Shown here piece by piece: positions 54,263 through 62,395 of a stretch of DNA of 64,000 nt (positions within the stretch are counted from its first letter, which is position 1; every line of letters starts with the position of its first letter). The DNA lies in assembly GCF_003289625.1 (NCBI RefSeq), contig NZ_QMBN01000004.1, positions 207,289 through 271,288 on the forward strand, read 5' to 3'. The notes beneath the pieces were generated by a model. The model worked only from the letters and a program-made list of their open reading frames with translations. It was not told the DNA's origin and ran no database searches. The position numbers were made by a program, and so were the translations under genes. The stretch comes from Microbacterium sp. SMR1 (GTDB lineage Bacteria > Actinomycetota > Actinomycetes > Actinomycetales > Microbacteriaceae).

Positions 54263-54654
54263 GGCCCCTCCGACGACGAGGAGCCGCCGCGCGCACGGCG
54301 CCGCCGGACCTCGGCCTCGAGCTCGGCGATCTCGATCTCGCGTTCGAGGTCGGCGAGCTGCTGCGCGGTCGTGCGGTAGTCGCGGGGCTGCGGACGGCTC
54401 GCGGGCGCGGGCGGTGCCGGCTCGTCCCGCGACCACCGGCGCGGGTCGCCGAAGCTCATCGACTCCCGCGAGGCCGTGTCCCACTCGCGCCCGAGGGTGA
54501 ACCAGAGCACGGAGCCCACGAACGGCAAGAAGATGATGAACAGCACCCAGGCGAACTTGGGCAGGTGCTTGACCTGGTCTTCGCGGCGGGTGATCGCGTC
54601 GACGAGGGCGGCGACCATCAGGACGAAGACGAGCAGGGGAAGCAGCAGATACAC
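54241..54654 (-). CDS. PLDc_N-domain membrane protein
   Basis: 137 residues from GTG 54654. Two membrane segments (VYLLLPLLVFVLMVAALVD and FAWVLFIIFLPFVGSVLWF) form the PLDc_N domain seen at the N-terminus of cardiolipin synthases, but no phospholipase D catalytic part follows. The tail carries a Glu/Arg coiled coil (ADLEREIEIAELEAEVRRRR). It probably acts as a small membrane scaffold; role unknown. Confidence 0.82.
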   Translation of the reverse strand: MYLLLPLLVFVLMVAALVDAITRREDQVKHLPKFAWVLFIIFLPFVGSVLWFTLGREWDTASRESMSFGDPRRWSRDEPAPPAPASRPQPRDYRTTAQQLADLEREIEIAELEAEVRRRRARGGSSSSEGPQSPEAG

Positions 54655-54701
54655 CCCGCCAGGGTGGCGCAGATCCGCGCGGTCGCGCAAGGGAGGGGGG
54701 A

Positions 54702-55772
54702 TCAGAACGCGTAGCGGATGCGGCACGACGGCAGCTCGCGCTCGATGAGAGCGCAGAGCGTCGCGACGGCCTCGCCCTTGAGCGGTGAGCGGTACCGGAC
54801 GTTGATGGCGCCGTTCTGCGAGCGTTTGGTCTCCTGCATCCGCGGGGTCCACAGCAGGTCCTCGCCGCGCGGATGCCACCCGAGGTTGACCTCGTGCAGC
54901 CCCTCATTGTGGGTGAGCATGATGATCTCGCACGCCAGCTGCGCCTTGGCGCGGTCGGAGAGCACGTCGTTCAGCTCGCGCAGCAGCGCGGTCCAGTCGG
55001 CCACCCAGGTCGGGGTGAGGATGACGGGCGAGAAGTTCAGGTGCACTTCGTAGCCAGCGTCGACGAAGTCGTTGATCGCGGCGATCCGCTCGGCGACCGG
55101 CGACGTCCGGATGTCGGTCACTTTCGCCGTGTCGTGCGGCATGAGCGAGAAGCGGATGCGGGTTCGCCCGAGCGGGTCCCAGTCGAGCAGGTCGCGATTG
55201 ACGTACTTCGTCGCGAACGAGGCCTTGGCCGTCGGCGACATCCGGAACAGCTCGCACAGATCGCGGACGTTCTCGCTGATCATCGCGTCGACCGAGCAGT
55301 CGCTGTTCTCGCCGATGTCGTAGACCCACGCCTCGGGGTCGCACTGGTTCGGCTCGGTCTTGGGGCCCTGCCGGGAGATGTGCCGTGCGAGATGGCGCGA
55401 GATCTCGTCGATGTTCGCGAACACGGTCACGGGATTGCTGTAGCCCTTGCGTCGCGGCACGTAGCAGTAGGAGCAGGCCATGGCGCAGCCGTTCGCCGTT
55501 GACGGCGCGATGAAGTCGGCCGAGCGGCCGTTGAGGCGGGTCGCGACCGACTTCTTCACACCGAGCACGAGCGCCTCGGTCTTGATCCGCACCCAGCGGC
55601 GCACGTTCGTCTCGTCGCCGTGGATCTCGGGAACGAGCCAGTGCGAGTCGATCGGCACGATCTCGGCATCGGGCCACCGCGCCACGATCTCCTGCCCGCG
55701 GGGCAGCGCGAGCGCGGCCTCCTCGGCGTAGATGCGGCTGATCTGCAGCAGCGGGGCCCGATCCCGGGACAT
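54702..55772 (-). CDS. Spore photoproduct lyase-like radical SAM protein
   Basis: 356 residues. The iron-sulfur motif is Cys96, Cys100, Cys103 (GCAMACSYCYV), followed by features of the SPL family (RKGYSNPVTVF, TKYVNRDLLDWDP, RFSLMPHD). True SPL repairs spore photoproduct in DNA of sporulating Bacilli and Clostridia. This is an actinobacterial relative, so UV-lesion repair or another radical reaction is possible. It shares an operon with a small downstream-transcribed neighbour at 55781-56029, eight bases away. Confidence 0.88.
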   Translation of the reverse strand: MSRDRAPLLQISRIYAEEAALALPRGQEIVARWPDAEIVPIDSHWLVPEIHGDETNVRRWVRIKTEALVLGVKKSVATRLNGRSADFIAPSTANGCAMACSYCYVPRRKGYSNPVTVFANIDEISRHLARHISRQGPKTEPNQCDPEAWVYDIGENSDCSVDAMISENVRDLCELFRMSPTAKASFATKYVNRDLLDWDPLGRTRIRFSLMPHDTAKVTDIRTSPVAERIAAINDFVDAGYEVHLNFSPVILTPTWVADWTALLRELNDVLSDRAKAQLACEIIMLTHNEGLHEVNLGWHPRGEDLLWTPRMQETKRSQNGAINVRYRSPLKGEAVATLCALIERELPSCRIRYAF

Positions 55773-55780
55773 CCGGCCGG

Positions 55781-56029
55781 TCAGCCGGCCTGCTCGAGCT
55801 CGATCTCGCCGGCGGCGAGGGCGTCGGCGTACGTGCGGACGTCGGGGCCGGGCTCCCAGTCGATGAACTTGTCCTTCATGTGGCTGACGAGCGCGGCGTA
55901 GGCCTTGTCGGCGTCGTTCGCGTCATCGGTCGCGGCGACGGCGGCGACGGCATCCTGCAGGACACGGTCGGCGTCGTCGAGCACCTTCTGGCGGGCTTCG
56001 TCGTTCCAGTGGATCTCGCTGATCTTCAT
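55781..56029 (-). CDS. Small acidic protein next to the SPL-like gene
   Basis: 82 residues, helical and acidic (MKISEIHWNDEARQKVLDDADRVL), without membrane segments. Its stop lies eight bases before the SPL-like start on the same strand, so the two are probably co-transcribed. Not recognised. Confidence 0.8.
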   Translation of the reverse strand: MKISEIHWNDEARQKVLDDADRVLQDAVAAVAATDDANDADKAYAALVSHMKDKFIDWEPGPDVRTYADALAAGEIELEQAG

Positions 56030-56038
56030 AGCGGCACG

Positions 56039-56914
56039 CTAGCCAGCGGGAACGGATTCGGCGACGGACTTGCGCGAGGCCATCCGACGCCCGATGATCC
56101 CGTGTCTCGGGCTGAAGAGGTAGACCGCGGCGAACACGACGCCCTGCACGAGCACGACGAGTCCGCCCGACGAGGCGTCCACCCAGTAGCTCAGGTAGAT
56201 GCCGACGATCGAGGATGCCGCCGAGAGCACCGGCGCGATGACGAGCATGCGGCCGAAGCGGTCGGTGAGCAGGTGCGCCGTGGCTCCCGGGATGATGAGC
56301 ATCGCGACGACGAGCACGACGCCCACGACCTGGAGCGCGACGACCGCCGTCAGCGCGAGCACGCCCAGGAGCAGCCCCGAGAGGAGCCGGGGCGAGAGCC
56401 CGATCGCGAAGGTGTGGATCGGATCGAAGGCGAACAGCGTGAGGTCGCGGCGCTTGACGAACAGGACCGCGAAGGCCACTGCGGCCAGGACCGCGATCTG
56501 CACGAGGTCGCCGGTGGAGACCCCGAGGACGTTGCCGAACAGGATGTGGTTGAGGTCGGTCTGGCTCGGCGTGACCGAGATGAGCACGAGGCCGAGCGCG
56601 AACAGCGTCGTGAACACGATGCCGATGGCGGCATCCTCCTTGACGCGGCTCGTGCCCCGGATGATGCCGATGAGGGCGACCGCGAGGAACCCGAACACGA
56701 GGGCGCCGATCGCGAAGGGGGCGCCGAGGACGTACGCGAGCACGACGCCGGGCAGCACCGCGTGACTGACGGCGTCGCCCATGAGCGACCAGCCGATGAG
56801 GACGAGCCAGCACGACAGGACGGCGCAGACGATCGCGGCGATCGCCGTGGCCGACAGGGCCCGCAGCATGAACTCGTACCGGAGCGGTTCGAGCAGGATG
56901 TCGATGAGGTTCAC
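56039..56914 (-). CDS. Manganese ABC transporter permease
   Basis: 291 residues with about eight membrane segments, ABC-3 family (GDAVSHAVLPGVVLAYVLG, IILP-like MLIIPGATAHLLTDRF). It should be the channel for the metal bound by the lipoprotein at 57657-58598. GTG start overlaps the ATPase stop by four bases. Ends nine bases before the small gene at 56029. Confidence 0.93.
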   Translation of the reverse strand: MNLIDILLEPLRYEFMLRALSATAIAAIVCAVLSCWLVLIGWSLMGDAVSHAVLPGVVLAYVLGAPFAIGALVFGFLAVALIGIIRGTSRVKEDAAIGIVFTTLFALGLVLISVTPSQTDLNHILFGNVLGVSTGDLVQIAVLAAVAFAVLFVKRRDLTLFAFDPIHTFAIGLSPRLLSGLLLGVLALTAVVALQVVGVVLVVAMLIIPGATAHLLTDRFGRMLVIAPVLSAASSIVGIYLSYWVDASSGGLVVLVQGVVFAAVYLFSPRHGIIGRRMASRKSVAESVPAG

Positions 56915-57660
56915 GGACGCTCCTCGATGGTCAGGCCGAAGGCGCGCGCGAGCAGCTCGGGGCGGAGCGCCTCGTCGACGGCTCCCTGGAAGACGACGCG
57001 GCGCAGCAGCAGCACGGCTTCGTCGGCGAGCGAGGGGAGGGCGTGCAGGTCATGGGTGGAGACCAGCACGGTGCGGCCGTCGGCCGCGATCTCGCGGAGC
57101 AGACGCACGATCGTCGCCTCGGACTTCTTGTCGACTCCTGCGAAGGGCTCGTCGAGGAGCAGGACGCCGGCATCCTGGGCGATGCCGCGTGCGACGAACG
57201 CGCGTTTGCGCTGCCCGCCCGACAGCCGGCCGATCTGGCGGTCGGCGAGGTCGCCCAGCTCGACCCGCTCGAGGGCGGCGTCGACGGCGCGATGGTCCTC
57301 GGGGCGCGGGCGGCGGGTGAGGCCGAGGCGACCGTACCGGCCCATCATCACGACGTCTCGCACCGAGACCGGGAAGGTCCAGTCGACGTCCTCGCTCTGG
57401 GGCACGTACCCGATGACGCCGCGGCGGCGGGCGACCGCGGGGGTCTGGCCGGCGATGCTCACGCGGCCGCTCGCGGGACGGACGAGACCCGTGATCGACT
57501 TGAACAGCGTCGACTTGCCCGATCCGTTCATGCCGATCAGCGCGGTCACGCGGCCGGGCGTGACGGTGAGGTCGACGTCGTCGAGCGCCACGATGTCGCG
57601 GTAGCGCACCGAGACTCCGGTGACCTCGATGCCCGGGGACGCGCCGGCCACGCCGCTCAC
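56911..57660 (-). CDS. Manganese ABC transporter ATP-binding protein
   Basis: 249 residues with Walker A GMNGSGKST (43-51), the Q-loop region YVPQSEDVDWTFPVSV typical of metal importers, LSGGQRKRA and LLLDEPF. GTG start overlaps the lipoprotein stop (GTGA). Confidence 0.95.
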   Translation of the reverse strand: MSGVAGASPGIEVTGVSVRYRDIVALDDVDLTVTPGRVTALIGMNGSGKSTLFKSITGLVRPASGRVSIAGQTPAVARRRGVIGYVPQSEDVDWTFPVSVRDVVMMGRYGRLGLTRRPRPEDHRAVDAALERVELGDLADRQIGRLSGGQRKRAFVARGIAQDAGVLLLDEPFAGVDKKSEATIVRLLREIAADGRTVLVSTHDLHALPSLADEAVLLLRRVVFQGAVDEALRPELLARAFGLTIEERP

Positions 57661-58598
57661 GAGGCGCTCCCGGTCAGCGCCGCCGTGATCGTCTCGGCGT
57701 CGTGGCGGAGCAGGTCGAGGTAGGTCGGCACGGGGCCGTCCTGCTCGGAGAGCGAGTCGACGTAGAGGGTGCCGCCGAAGACGGCATCCGTCGCCTCGAC
57801 GACCTGCTGCATCGGGCGGTCCGAGACCGTCGACTCGCAGAACACGGCGGGCACGTCATTGTCGTCGACGAACTCGATCGTCTGCCGGATCTGCTGGGGC
57901 GTCGCCTGCTGCTCGGCGTTGACGGGCCAGATGTAGGCCTCGGTGAGCCCGGCATCTCGAGCGAGGTACGAGAAGGCGCCTTCGCACGTCACGAGCGCGC
58001 GCTGCTCGGCGGGCACCGTCTCGAGGTCGGCGACGAGATCGTCGTGGATGCGCTGCAGCTCGTCGTTGTAGGCGGCGCCGTTCGCGGCGTAGGCGTCGGC
58101 GCCCGCGGGATCGAGCTCGCTGAACGCCGCGACGATGTTGTCGACGTACAGCTGCACGTTCAGGGGGCTCATCCAGGAGTGGGGGTTGGGCTTGCCGGCG
58201 TAGGCGTCTCCGGTGATGTCGATCGTCTCGACGCCCTCGGACACGACGGCGTGCGGTGCGTCCGCGGTCTCGACGAACCGCGCGAACCATGACTCGAGGC
58301 CCAGCCCGTTGTCGAGGATCAGGTCGGCGTCGGACGCCGCCGCGATATCGCGCGGGGTGGGCTCGTAGCCGTGGATCTCGGCCCCGGCCTTCGTGATCGA
58401 TCGCACATCGAGTCGGTCTCCCGCGACGTTGCGGGCGATGTCGGCGAGCACCGTGAACGTCGTCAGCACGACGGGCCGGTCGCCCGACGGCTCGCCGGCG
58501 ACGTCGGCGTTCGAGCCCGTCGCGCAGCCCACGAGGAGCGCAGCCGTCGCCCCCAGGGCGACCAGCGCGGAAAGGCGGCGATGTCGATTTTTCGGCAT
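57657..58598 (-). CDS. Manganese-binding lipoprotein of ABC transporter
   Basis: 313 residues. Signal peptide ends LLVGC (Cys25). The cluster A-I fold keeps metal ligands His76 (EIHGYEP), His140 (NPHSWMSP), Glu206 (CEGAFSYL) and Asp281 (VDSLSE). Two His, one Glu and one Asp match the manganese site of PsaA, and there is no His-rich loop as in zinc proteins. First gene of the three-gene importer. Operator and promoter overlap its start codon. Confidence 0.95.
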   Translation of the reverse strand: MPKNRHRRLSALVALGATAALLVGCATGSNADVAGEPSGDRPVVLTTFTVLADIARNVAGDRLDVRSITKAGAEIHGYEPTPRDIAAASDADLILDNGLGLESWFARFVETADAPHAVVSEGVETIDITGDAYAGKPNPHSWMSPLNVQLYVDNIVAAFSELDPAGADAYAANGAAYNDELQRIHDDLVADLETVPAEQRALVTCEGAFSYLARDAGLTEAYIWPVNAEQQATPQQIRQTIEFVDDNDVPAVFCESTVSDRPMQQVVEATDAVFGGTLYVDSLSEQDGPVPTYLDLLRHDAETITAALTGSAS

Positions 58599-58608
58599 AC
58601 CGAAAAAT
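58587..58608. promoter_or_regulatory. Operator palindrome covering the start of the Mn transporter
   Basis: A perfect 9-bp inverted repeat, ATTTTTCGG and CCGAAAAAT, separated by CATA. It contains the ATG (58596-58598) and half of the -10 hexamer. This type of AT-flanked CGG..CCG palindrome suits a DtxR/MntR-family repressor; the regulator gene is not in the window. Confidence 0.75.
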
Positions 58609-58634
58609 TACCCGCTGGCCTCCCGGGCGTGCAA
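58605..58634 (-). promoter_or_regulatory. Promoter of the Mn transporter operon
   Basis: On the minus strand TTGCAC (58629-58634) and TAATTT (58605-58610) are 18 bases apart, which puts the transcript start close to the ATG at 58598. The mRNA is probably leaderless. The promoter lies within the end of the upstream oxidoreductase gene. Confidence 0.65.
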
Positions 58635-59723
58635 TTCCTCGTCGACGACATCGGCCCAGGGTTGACGCGTCGAACGCACGGTGTTACCGGAGTCGGCCGC
58701 CTGCTGCATCAGCAGCGCGAGGTAGTGGTCCTGGCTGGCCTCGGCCAGCGAGTAGACCGGCGCGTGCCCGTCGATGGCGCCCGGCATGCCGTCGAGCATC
58801 CGCGCGATCGCGATCTCGTCGTCGTTGAGGCGGGCCGGGAGGAAGGGGTTGCGGAAGACCCACTCGTCGCCGAGGAGGATGCCGCGCAGGAACATCCCCT
58901 CCAGGTTGCCGCCCTCGCCCGTCATGACCCGTCGCAGCGAGTCGAAGACGGGCTCGTCGAACCGGCGGAGGTGGCGCACCTCGCCGTTCTCGATCTCGCC
59001 GCGCTCGCCGCGGATCAGCAGGCGGTTGCCGCGGATCCACGAGAAGTACTGCTCGCCGGCGAAGTCGTACACGCCCAGGCGGTCGCCGAACGCGAACCGT
59101 GCCGTGGTCTGCGTCGCGGTGACGATCCGCTCCTCGGTGGGGTCGCCGTCGCGGCCCGGTCCCGCCACGAGCGGAGACCGGAAGACGGATGCCGTGATCT
59201 CGGTCTCGTCGGCGCCGATGCCGAGCGCTCGCCGCATGACGCTGACGCCGTGATAGTCGTGGCACTGCGCGACGAGCGCCTGTGACGGGGTGCCCAGCCG
59301 TCCGGAACGGGCCACCGCGAGCTGCGCCGACAGCAGCGGCGACAGGTGGTACTGCTCGGCGACCTGCACCGTCGGCATCCCCGGGCGGGCGAGGTGCTCC
59401 CACAGGTCGACGAGGTCGTCGATCCCGGCGGCGGGCGGTGTCTCGGTCAGGACCGGGATGCCGCGGTCGGCGAGGTCGACGATGATCCCGGGAGCCACGT
59501 CGCGCGGCACCGAGACGACGACGAAGTCGGGGGTGCCGTCGGCGAGCAGAGCGTCGAGGTCGCTGTAGCCGCGGACACCCCACCGGTTCTCGATCTCGGC
59601 CGCGGTCGCCGCGCTGCGGGTGACGAGGCCGGAGATGCGGAACCGCTCGGGAAGGGCGGCGGCGATGCGCAGGAAGAAGTCACTGCGCCAGCCGCTGCCG
59701 ACGATGGCGAAGGTGAGGGTCAT
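58608..59723 (-). CDS. Gfo/Idh/MocA-family oxidoreductase
   Basis: 371 residues. An N-terminal NAD(P)-binding fold (FAIVGSGWRSDFFLRIA) is followed by VSVPRDVAPGII and ETPPAAG, near the usual EKP position, where the lysine is replaced (TETPP). The C-terminal domain has EQYHLSP and HDYHGVSVMRR. The substrate is probably a sugar or cyclitol. ATG 59723 was chosen over GTG 59738 because the Rossmann fold then begins near residue 4. It stands nine bases before the Mn operon. Confidence 0.87.
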   Translation of the reverse strand: MTLTFAIVGSGWRSDFFLRIAAALPERFRISGLVTRSAATAAEIENRWGVRGYSDLDALLADGTPDFVVVSVPRDVAPGIIVDLADRGIPVLTETPPAAGIDDLVDLWEHLARPGMPTVQVAEQYHLSPLLSAQLAVARSGRLGTPSQALVAQCHDYHGVSVMRRALGIGADETEITASVFRSPLVAGPGRDGDPTEERIVTATQTTARFAFGDRLGVYDFAGEQYFSWIRGNRLLIRGERGEIENGEVRHLRRFDEPVFDSLRRVMTGEGGNLEGMFLRGILLGDEWVFRNPFLPARLNDDEIAIARMLDGMPGAIDGHAPVYSLAEASQDHYLALLMQQAADSGNTVRSTRQPWADVVDEELHAREASG

Positions 59724-59764
59724 CGGCACAGTCTGCACGGGGCGGCGTGTGAGACGGTAGGGGC

Positions 59765-60763
59765 ATGGTGGAGGGGCGCGATCGCGGCGGTGAAGATGAT
59801 ATGGAGCCGGCCGACATCGACGTCGAGACGGTCGCGTTCGACGGGGTGCGCACTCGGGTCACGCGGGTGCAGACCGCGTCGTCGGCGGATGCGGAGCGGG
59901 CCTTCGTGCTGATCGCGGGCATCGGGGTGGCCGCGACGTACTTCGACCTGCTCGCCCCGACGCTCGCGCAGAACGCGCGGGTCTACGCTCTCGACCTTCC
60001 GGGCTTCGCCGGTCAGCGTGCGCCGCGCGACGAGCCGTCGGTGGCGTTCTTCGCCGACCAGGTGGAGGCGGTGCTCGATCGGTTCGAGCTCGATGATCCC
60101 GTGCTGCTCGGGCACTCCTTCGGCACGCAGATCGTCACGGAGGTGCTCACGCGGCGCCCCGGCATCCGCCAGGCCGTCCTCATCGGGCCGGTCGTGAACG
60201 ACCGCGAGCGCTCGGTGGTGCTGCAGGCTATTCGGTTCGCGCAGTCGTCGCTGTTCGAGCCGTTCCGTCTCGTGATGCTGGCGGTCAGCGCCTACCTGCT
60301 CTGCGGCTTCGCCTACTTCATGCGGGTGCTGCCGCACATGATGCGGTATCCGCTGCGCGAGCGCCTGGCGGACGTCTCTGCGCAGGTGCTGCTGATCCGC
60401 GGCGCGCGCGACTTCTCGTCGCCGCGGTACTTCCACTCGGAGCTCCTGGCCGTCGCGCGCGACGCGTGGCGGTGGGAGATCCACGGCGCCGCGCACTCGG
60501 TCATCAACGGCAACGCGATCGGCGTAGCCAAGCTCATGGACGCCTTCGTCGCGGGCGACCTGCCGCGCCGCGGTCAGATGTCGCAGGAGGAGGCACGCGT
60601 GCCCCGGCCTGCGTACGGCGGGATCGCCCTCATGTGGCGCGCGGCGCGCTACCGCGTGCAGGAGTGGTTCAGCGCGCGGGAGGGCGACGAGGTCGGCGTC
60701 GAGCACGCGAAGGAGTCGCACGCCGCCGTCATGTGGCGCGCGTTCACCGGCGGACGCCGCTGA
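59765..60763 (+). CDS. Alpha/beta hydrolase
   Basis: 332 residues. Catalytic triad: Ser118 in LLGHSFGTQ, Asp216 in GARDFSSP and His244 in HGAAHSV. The oxyanion region is LIAGIGVAAT. The cap contains a hydrophobic stretch (MLAVSAYLLCGFAYF). Substrate unknown. A second ATG at 59801 could also start the protein. Divergent from the oxidoreductase gene. Confidence 0.88.
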   Translation: MVEGRDRGGEDDMEPADIDVETVAFDGVRTRVTRVQTASSADAERAFVLIAGIGVAATYFDLLAPTLAQNARVYALDLPGFAGQRAPRDEPSVAFFADQVEAVLDRFELDDPVLLGHSFGTQIVTEVLTRRPGIRQAVLIGPVVNDRERSVVLQAIRFAQSSLFEPFRLVMLAVSAYLLCGFAYFMRVLPHMMRYPLRERLADVSAQVLLIRGARDFSSPRYFHSELLAVARDAWRWEIHGAAHSVINGNAIGVAKLMDAFVAGDLPRRGQMSQEEARVPRPAYGGIALMWRAARYRVQEWFSAREGDEVGVEHAKESHAAVMWRAFTGGRR

Positions 60764-60795
60764 GCCGGCGGGCTCGCGACGTCACTTCTTCGTCG

Positions 60796-61596
60796 TCACT
60801 CCCAAACCGCAGCGTCGGGGTCGATGCCGTGCGCGCGGGCGCTCGCGTCGATGCTGCGGCGCAGCCACGAGGTGAGGCCGGGACGGAGACGATCGTAGTG
60901 CGCGGCGAACGCGGCATCCGCTTCGTACATCCGACCGAGGCAGACCTGCATCGACCGGCTCACCGGGAAGTACTCGCTGATCGCGGCACGATGGCGCTCG
61001 ACGAGCGCCTCGGCCTCCGGCGCGCCGGGCTCGATGCCCGCGTCGGAGGCCGCGGCGAGGTCGGCCTCGAGCGCGGTCATCGTCGCGGTGATCGCCCGCC
61101 ACTGGTCGGGGGTGCGGGTGGCGGCGCGTTCGGCGTACTGCTGCCACTGCGGGGAGTCGCCGTAGCGGCGCCGGGCGAGGGCGGGCCAGTCGGGGTTCCA
61201 GTCGGGGCCGAAGATCGACAGCTGCTCCTCGGCGGTGAGAAGCACGCCGCGCTCGTGCGCCTCGATCATGCGGTCGAGACCGGCGCGGAGGCCCTCGAGC
61301 CGGGCGAGCGATCGCGACACCTCGTCGCGTTGCTCCCGGAGAGCCCCGGAGGCGTCGCGACCGGGATCGTCGAGGACGGCGCGGATCTGGTCGAGCCCCA
61401 GCCCGACCTCGCGGTACACGACGATGCGCTGCAGGCGAGCGATGTCGGCGGCGGTGTACAGCCGGTACCCGGCGTCGGTGCGCAGCGACGGCGAGGCGAG
61501 GCCGATCTCGTCCCAGTGGTGCAGGGTGCGCACCGTGACCCCGAGATCGGATGCCGCCCGCCCGACCGTCACCCCGTCCGTGCTGATGTCGCTCAT
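60796..61596 (-). CDS. TipA-type MerR regulator
   Basis: 266 residues. The N-terminal MerR helix-turn-helix (VGRAASDLGVTVRTLHHWDEIGL, GYRLYTAADIARL) and a coiled-coil linker lead to a TipAS drug-binding domain (EEQLSIFG...WPALARRRYGDSPQW, YFPVSRSMQVCLGRMY). In TipAL this domain binds thiopeptides covalently. GGAGGAG precedes the ATG. It overlaps the VOC gene by four bases. Confidence 0.93.
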   Translation of the reverse strand: MSDISTDGVTVGRAASDLGVTVRTLHHWDEIGLASPSLRTDAGYRLYTAADIARLQRIVVYREVGLGLDQIRAVLDDPGRDASGALREQRDEVSRSLARLEGLRAGLDRMIEAHERGVLLTAEEQLSIFGPDWNPDWPALARRRYGDSPQWQQYAERAATRTPDQWRAITATMTALEADLAAASDAGIEPGAPEAEALVERHRAAISEYFPVSRSMQVCLGRMYEADAAFAAHYDRLRPGLTSWLRRSIDASARAHGIDPDAAVWE

Positions 61597-62147
61597 GGCT
61601 GCTGCTCCTCCTTCGCCGGGTTCTTCGGGGGCGTGATGCCGATGGCGGCGAGGGAGCGTGCTGCGGCACTGTCGGGCTCGTAGGGCTTCGCCGCTGTGAC
61701 GACGATACGCGCCTTCTCCGGGGTCAGGATCTCGACCTCGCGACTGTTCCACGGGGTGTCACGGGGCTCGCCGACCGCCCCCGGGTCCAGCGCGCGGCAG
61801 GCCTCGACGATGCCGTCGAGCTCGGCGAGGACGCAGGCGTAGCTGTACGTCAGCGCGGGCGGTTCGGACGTCGGCGCCGAGGCCGGGTCGGCGGCGACGA
61901 GCAGGACATCCTGGAACGCCCACCGGCGCAAGTGGATGAGCGTGCCCGGGATCGAGAAGAGCTCGAAGAATCCCAGGCCCGCGGTCCAGAACCGCGACGA
62001 GTCCGTCAGATCGTGTGTGGGGATCGTGACGAACGCCGGCATCCCGTAGATACCGCGATAGGGCTCGGGGGCCACGGCATCCGGTCCGGGCGGGGGAACG
62101 GGGCTGATCTCGAAAGCGTCGTAGTAGGGGGTGTGGTGGTCGGTCAT
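61593..62147 (-). CDS. VOC-fold protein co-encoded with the TipA-type regulator
   Basis: 184 residues from ATG 62147. A glyoxalase/bleomycin-resistance fold with MPAFVTIPTHDLTDSSRFWTAGLGF and a C-terminal half. It may bind or modify a toxic compound; no metal ligand set could be confirmed. First gene behind the MerR-type promoter and translationally coupled to the regulator. Confidence 0.85.
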   Translation of the reverse strand: MTDHHTPYYDAFEISPVPPPGPDAVAPEPYRGIYGMPAFVTIPTHDLTDSSRFWTAGLGFFELFSIPGTLIHLRRWAFQDVLLVAADPASAPTSEPPALTYSYACVLAELDGIVEACRALDPGAVGEPRDTPWNSREVEILTPEKARIVVTAAKPYEPDSAAARSLAAIGITPPKNPAKEEQQP

Positions 62148-62153
62148 GCGACC

Positions 62154-62184
62154 ACTCTCGGCCCTCACGTCGCGTGAGGGTCAA
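62154..62184 (-). promoter_or_regulatory. MerR-type promoter and operator
   Basis: On the minus strand TTGACC (62179-62184) and GAGAGT (62154-62159) are 19 bases apart, the long spacer typical of MerR-controlled promoters. An 8-bp dyad, CCCTCACG (62162-62169) and CGTGAGGG (62173-62180), lies in that spacer. The start codon is six bases beyond the -10 hexamer, so the mRNA is leaderless. Confidence 0.75.
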
Positions 62185-62199
62185 GCGGGCGTGCCCGGG

Positions 62200-62376
62200 T
62201 CAGCGAGAGACGCCGCGCGGGAGCAGCATGCCCGCAGCGACGGCGAGCACGACCATCGCGACGCCGCCGACGATGACGCCGAGCATCGGGTTGAGGGTGA
62301 GGAGCCCCACGAGGAATCCGAGGGCGATACCGACGAGAGCGCCGGTGGCGGTGTGGGCGAGTGCTTCGACGTCCAT
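62200..62376 (-). CDS. Small two-segment membrane protein
   Basis: 58 residues: MDVEALAHTATGALVGIALG and onward, with two Gly-rich membrane segments and a basic tail. TAGCGT lies seven bases before the ATG with no Shine-Dalgarno sequence. Unknown; may be regulated separately from its neighbours. Confidence 0.7.
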   Translation of the reverse strand: MDVEALAHTATGALVGIALGFLVGLLTLNPMLGVIVGGVAMVVLAVAAGMLLPRGVSR

Positions 62377-62395
62377 GCTCTCGACGCTACGGATC

